DNA from: CBDTYW01 sp965364735
GTDB lineage: Bacteria; Actinomycetota; Nitriliruptoria; Nitriliruptorales; Nitriliruptoraceae
Length of the DNA stretch: 8,133 nucleotides
Assembly: GCA_965364735.1 (NCBI GenBank)
Contig: CBDTYW010000173.1
Location: 1-8,133, forward strand
Direction: 5' to 3'
Positions 6,122-8,133 of the stretch are shown one piece after another; position 1 is the first letter of the stretch, and each line of letters opens with the position of its first letter. A program made the translations under genes and the position numbers. Below the pieces are notes generated by a model. The model was not told the DNA's origin. It was given only the letters and a program-made list of their open reading frames with translations, and made no database searches.

Positions 6122-7417
6122 TCAGGGCGTGAACACCGCGACGGTCTCCACGTGGTGGGTCATGGGGAAGAGGTCGACCGGCTGCGCCTTACGGAGGTGG
6201 TAACCCTCCTCCGCGAACGTGCGGGCGTCGCGCGCGAGCGCTGCCGGGTCGCAGGACACGTACACGACCGCAGCCGGGCGGCTTGCCGCGATCGCCTTCG
6301 TGACCGCTTCGCCCGCTCCGGCCCGCGGGGGGTCGAGGACGACGACGTCCGGGTCATCCGGTGGGTTGTTCACGAACTCGAGGATCGTGGACTCGTGCAC
6401 CTCGATCTCCACGCCGGCCGCCTCGGCGTTGAGCCGCGCCCACGCGGTCGCGGACCCGTGGCCCTCGACCGCGATGACCGCGCCGCCGTCCGCGGCGAGC
6501 GGGATGGAGAAGAGCCCGACGCCCGCGTAGAGGTCCCAGACGACGGCCCCGTCGATGTCGCCGACGGCTGCCCGGACGAGCTCGACGAGGGTTGCGGCGC
6601 CCTCGGGGGAGACCTGGAAGAAGCAGGTCGGGTCGAAGCGGTAGGTGAAGTCGCCGACCGTCGAGGTCAGCAGCCCGTCTCCGCGCAGGGTGAGGGCTGT
6701 TCCGTCCGGCTGGCGGACGAGCACGTCCGCGCCCCCCGGCGGCAGGTCGAGCGGCCCGGCGCCCGGGTCGAGGAGCACCGCGCGGCGGTCGTCGTGGGCG
6801 TGGACGGTGACGCTGTCCGCTCCCGTCCGCCGCGACTTGTCGACGAGCTCCTGCGCGCCGTCGCGCAGGACGATGCACTGCTCGATCTCCACGACGTCGC
6901 TGCTGCCACGCTTGTGGAAGCCGATGCCACGGTTGCCGGCGGAGTGCAGGGTGGCGTGGGAGCGGTAGCCCAGCGGAGGGCTGGCGGCGATGGTCGGCAG
7001 GACGTTCGGCTCGGCGATCCGACCGATCTTCTGCAGCTGCTCGCGGACGACGCGGGCCTTGAGCTCCAGCTGCGTGGGGACGCTCGCGTGCTGGAGGTCA
7101 CAACCACCGCACTCCTTCGCGTGGACGCAGGGCGGGGCGACGCGCCCCGCAGCAGGCTCCAGAACCTCGAGGAGCACACCGCGGGCGAACTTCTTGCGAT
7201 CCTCGGTGAGGTGGACGCGGACCTTTTCACCCGGGAGGGCTCCCGGGACGAAGACGGCCTTGCCGCGGCCCTCGATCGCTGCGTCGGGGATCCAGCGCGC
7301 GACGCCTTCGCCTCCGTGCGTGAATCCGTCGACGGTCAGCTCGAGGCCGCCCTCGGGCTGGACGATGGGCGGACGCGCAGGTCGACGGCGTTGCGGGCGT
7401 TGCTGGCGGCGGGTCAT
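6122..7417 (-). CDS. RNA (uracil-C5) methyltransferase, RumA/TrmA family with [4Fe-4S] cysteines
   Basis: This 431-residue class I SAM-dependent enzyme should methylate C5 of a uracil in 23S rRNA or tRNA. After a basic tail (residues 1-16) there is a TRAM-like RNA-binding domain at about 20-88 (LTVDGFTHGGEGVAR, GKAVFVPGALPGEKVRVHL). Cys97, Cys103, Cys106 (CVHAKECGGC) and Cys181 match the Cys-x5-Cys-x2-Cys...Cys iron-sulfur set of RumA/RlmD. The catalytic domain has FFQVSPE at 266-272, the SAM loop DLYAGVG at 295-301, LDPPRAG at 361-367, the nucleophile Cys389 in YVSCDPAALARD, and the closing PMTHHVETVAVF with Glu424 as likely base. All catalytic parts are present and the length is normal. RlmC, RlmD, dual RlmCD and TrmA cannot be told apart by eye, so no symbol is given. 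Its ATG overlaps the upstream stop as ATGA and has no clear ribosome site, so it is probably translated by coupling. Confidence 0.93.
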   Translation of the reverse strand: MTRRQQRPQRRRPARPPIVQPEGGLELTVDGFTHGGEGVARWIPDAAIEGRGKAVFVPGALPGEKVRVHLTEDRKKFARGVLLEVLEPAAGRVAPPCVHAKECGGCDLQHASVPTQLELKARVVREQLQKIGRIAEPNVLPTIAASPPLGYRSHATLHSAGNRGIGFHKRGSSDVVEIEQCIVLRDGAQELVDKSRRTGADSVTVHAHDDRRAVLLDPGAGPLDLPPGGADVLVRQPDGTALTLRGDGLLTSTVGDFTYRFDPTCFFQVSPEGAATLVELVRAAVGDIDGAVVWDLYAGVGLFSIPLAADGGAVIAVEGHGSATAWARLNAEAAGVEIEVHESTILEFVNNPPDDPDVVVLDPPRAGAGEAVTKAIAASRPAAVVYVSCDPAALARDARTFAEEGYHLRKAQPVDLFPMTHHVETVAVFTP

Positions 7418-8133
7418 GACGGGAGCCGATCGAGAGCATCGAGACAGAGCTGGAGGTGTGCGGCACCGCGTTCTGCGGCAGCACGGGTGAGTGTGGCGTC
7501 TGAGGTGCGAGCGGCGACGAGCGCCCAGCCGAGCGCGCGGCGACCGTCCCCGTCGATGCCGCGGACGACGGACTCGGCGTACGCGACCTGTTCCTGGTCC
7601 TGCGGCACGACGAGGGCGCGATCGGCGGCGTCGTCGATCTCGGCCAACATCGACGCCGGGTCGCGCTGCCAGCTGCCGAGATCACCGGCGATGGGGTCGC
7701 GGAGCACGCCGAGCAGGCCGGGGCCGCCGCGGTCGGCCGTGCGAGCAGCCTGCATCGCGGTCGTCAGCGCGTCGCCGTAGTCGATGGTCTCGACCCGCGA
7801 AGCGTCGGGGCCGGGGAGCAACGGTCCCGCGAGGATCTCGGTGATCGCGCCGTCGCCGTCGAGGTCGACGCGCAGGTCCTCGCTCGCCGTGAGCGTTGCG
7901 ATCGCCCGCTCGATCGCTCCTCGACGTCGAGATCGCCGCGCGGATCGGTCCGCTTCGGACTCGTCGGCGGGGGCGTCCTCGTCGTTCTCGAGCGCCACGG
8001 CGCGGAGCGCGTCCTGCGCGACCGTGAGCGCGCCTCGCAGCGCGGTGATCTCGATCGTGAGCGCGTTGGCAGCGGGGTCGGGCAGCTCGATCCCGGGCGT
8101 CGCGGCCTCGGCGGGCGCGGCGGTCTCGGTCAC
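7414..8133 (-). CDS. Hypothetical protein upstream of and coupled to the RNA methyltransferase
   Basis: The frame reaches the window edge with a GTG codon (reading MTETAAPAEAATPG), giving 239 residues. Since the ribosome site would lie outside, this may be the true start or an internal codon. I do not recognise a family. The N terminus is Ala/Glu/Pro-rich, then come a probable helical stretch (ALTIEITALRGALTVAQDAL, about residues 24-45) and an acidic then strongly basic patch (DEDAPADESEADRSARRSRR, about 51-70). A mixed region follows, with DLDGDGAITEILAGPLLPGP and then WQRDPASMLAEIDDAADRAL. The last about 60 residues are Ala-rich and helical, ending HLQLCLDALDRLPS. There is no signal peptide or membrane segment, so it is probably cytoplasmic. 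Its stop overlaps the methyltransferase start by four bases (ATGA), so the two proteins are made from one mRNA. A link to RNA modification or ribosome biology is possible by context only. Confidence 0.7.
   Translation of the reverse strand: MTETAAPAEAATPGIELPDPAANALTIEITALRGALTVAQDALRAVALENDEDAPADESEADRSARRSRRRGAIERAIATLTASEDLRVDLDGDGAITEILAGPLLPGPDASRVETIDYGDALTTAMQAARTADRGGPGLLGVLRDPIAGDLGSWQRDPASMLAEIDDAADRALVVPQDQEQVAYAESVVRGIDGDGRRALGWALVAARTSDATLTRAAAERGAAHLQLCLDALDRLPS

Noticed and set aside
4825..6132. 435-codon open frame on the + strand opposite aapJ
   Set aside because: Antisense to a well-supported binding protein. Low-complexity charged composition and no recognisable domain.
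6047..7780. 577-codon open frame on the + strand opposite the RNA methyltransferase
   Set aside because: The longest frame in the window, but antisense to an enzyme with all catalytic motifs. The product is Arg/Asp/Gly-rich and runs across two real genes.

Overview
The window is high-GC bacterial DNA with third codon positions dominated by G/C. It looks chromosomal and actinobacterial. The basis for that is a DinF-like MATE pump of the type common in Actinobacteria, a Pro-rich single-pass membrane protein with a four-cysteine tail that I associate with actinobacterial genomes, a lipoprotein-type solute-binding protein, and frequent GTG/TTG starts. I cannot place it more precisely. There is no tRNA, rRNA, CRISPR array, insertion sequence or phage gene, and coding density is very high.

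Layout. On the + strand, positions 2-649 hold the 3' end of a MATE efflux transporter. Every other gene is on the - strand. Read in the direction of transcription (right to left), they are: a 239-residue protein of unknown function (8133-7414, reaching the window edge); an RNA uracil-C5 methyltransferase with an iron-sulfur cysteine set (7417-6122), whose start overlaps the previous stop as ATGA; a 232-base gap; a four-gene ABC importer of the general L-amino-acid (Aap/Bzt) type; and a 183-residue single-pass membrane protein (1233-682), which converges on the MATE gene.

The importer keeps the order binding protein, permease, permease, ATPase (aapJ, aapQ, aapM, aapP). The lipoprotein binding protein would capture a polar amino acid outside the membrane, the two unequal permeases would form the channel, and the ATPase would drive uptake. 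The last three genes are tightly coupled: aapQ/aapM share one base (TGATG) and aapM/aapP share four (ATGA). The binding-protein gene is set apart by about 200 bases that hold a 19-base perfect palindrome, a strong intrinsic terminator (13-bp GC-rich stem, 4-base loop, then five U in the - strand transcript), a candidate promoter, and an unusually good ribosome binding site in front of aapQ. This layout suggests that the binding protein is made in excess over the membrane components, through partial termination plus a second promoter.

I see no sign of a novel defence, mobile or biosynthetic system. The points most worth a second look are the aapJ-aapQ control region, the two unrecognised proteins, and the start-codon choices for aapJ and aapM. 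Long open frames on the + strand opposite the importer and the methyltransferase are GC-rich antisense shadows.
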